NCBI GenBank assembly: GCA_023663915.1
Contig: JAMPGN010000126.1
Span: 1-12,542, forward strand
Source of the DNA: Eubacterium sp.
Lineage (GTDB): Bacteria > Bacillota_A > Clostridia > Lachnospirales > Lachnospiraceae
Direction of reading: 5' to 3'
Length of the DNA stretch: 12,542 nucleotides
The position numbers were made by a program, and so were the translations under genes. This document shows positions 12,514 to 12,542 of this stretch, one piece after another. A model generated the notes under the pieces. The model ran no database searches. It was not told where the DNA came from and was given only the letters and a program-made list of their open reading frames with translations. Position 1 is the first letter of the stretch. Each line of letters opens with the position of its first letter.

Positions 12514-12542
12514 ATGAAGCATTGGAAGAAAGCGGTATGTTT
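12514..12542 (+). CDS. Start of the next gene, partial (first 9 codons)
   Basis: ATG 12514 follows AAGGA at 12503-12507 with a 6-base spacer, and the frame is open to the window edge. The visible peptide begins MKHWKKAVC, a basic start followed by apolar residues, compatible with a signal peptide or membrane anchor but too short to call. In related genomes the gene after ftsX often encodes an M23/EnvC-like murein hydrolase activator. That is expectation from gene order, not from this sequence. Confidence 0.55.

Noticed and set aside
1..12542. CRISPR array, tRNA/rRNA genes, insertion sequences or att sites
   Set aside because: I saw no regularly spaced direct repeats, no transposase or integrase motifs and no tRNA-like cloverleaf on either strand by reading; a covariance-model search was not possible here.

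Overview
The window reads as a chromosomal stretch of a Gram-positive Clostridia-type bacterium, most likely a Lachnospiraceae gut commensal. This placement is an inference. It rests on strong AGGAGG-type ribosome binding sites, intrinsic terminators, an acyl-ACP thioesterase directly coupled to a CvfB-type S1 protein, a YjfB-type motility-associated peptide, and a PucR/CdaR-like regulator leading into ftsE-ftsX. No RNA genes, CRISPR array, transposase or integrase were seen.

Layout. (1) Positions 1-1596 are visibly AT-rich and hold three tightly packed plus-strand genes I cannot assign: the 3' end of an unknown gene, a 233-aa protein whose N-terminus is built from glycine-rich 11-residue repeats, and a 170-aa orphan. 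(2) Positions 1636-4325 encode a NERD-domain SF1 helicase followed at 17 bases by a WYL-domain transcription regulator. This pair ends in a perfect palindromic terminator (4366-4393). (3) Positions 4507-7462 hold a second co-directional unit: two diverged tandem paralogues of unknown function, each with a CDxC pair and a shared C-terminal module, then a YfjP/Era-like GTPase with a glycine-rich hydrophobic tail. A 6-bp inverted repeat (4413-4429) lies in front of this unit and could be the WYL protein's operator. (4) Positions 7503-9255 are a housekeeping unit: a promoter, a leader containing a terminator-like hairpin, an acyl-ACP thioesterase and CvfB, joined by a 4-base ATGA overlap and ended by a bidirectional terminator. 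(5) Positions 9283-9474 encode a convergent YjfB-family peptide, the only minus-strand gene supported. (6) Positions 9769-12501 hold a PucR/CdaR-like regulator, ftsE and ftsX, with the first codons of the next gene at 12514.

How they may work together. FtsE and FtsX form the ABC-type complex that switches on septal or sidewall peptidoglycan hydrolases, and the upstream regulator is probably co-transcribed with them. The thioesterase releases fatty acids from acyl carrier protein. The most interesting part is 364-7462. It combines a nuclease-fold/helicase protein, a WYL sensor-regulator, a dynamin/Era-like GTPase with a membrane-type tail, a paralogue pair and a glycine-zipper amphipathic protein. 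These are components often found in phage-defence or envelope-stress cassettes. That they form one system is a hypothesis, not something the sequence proves.
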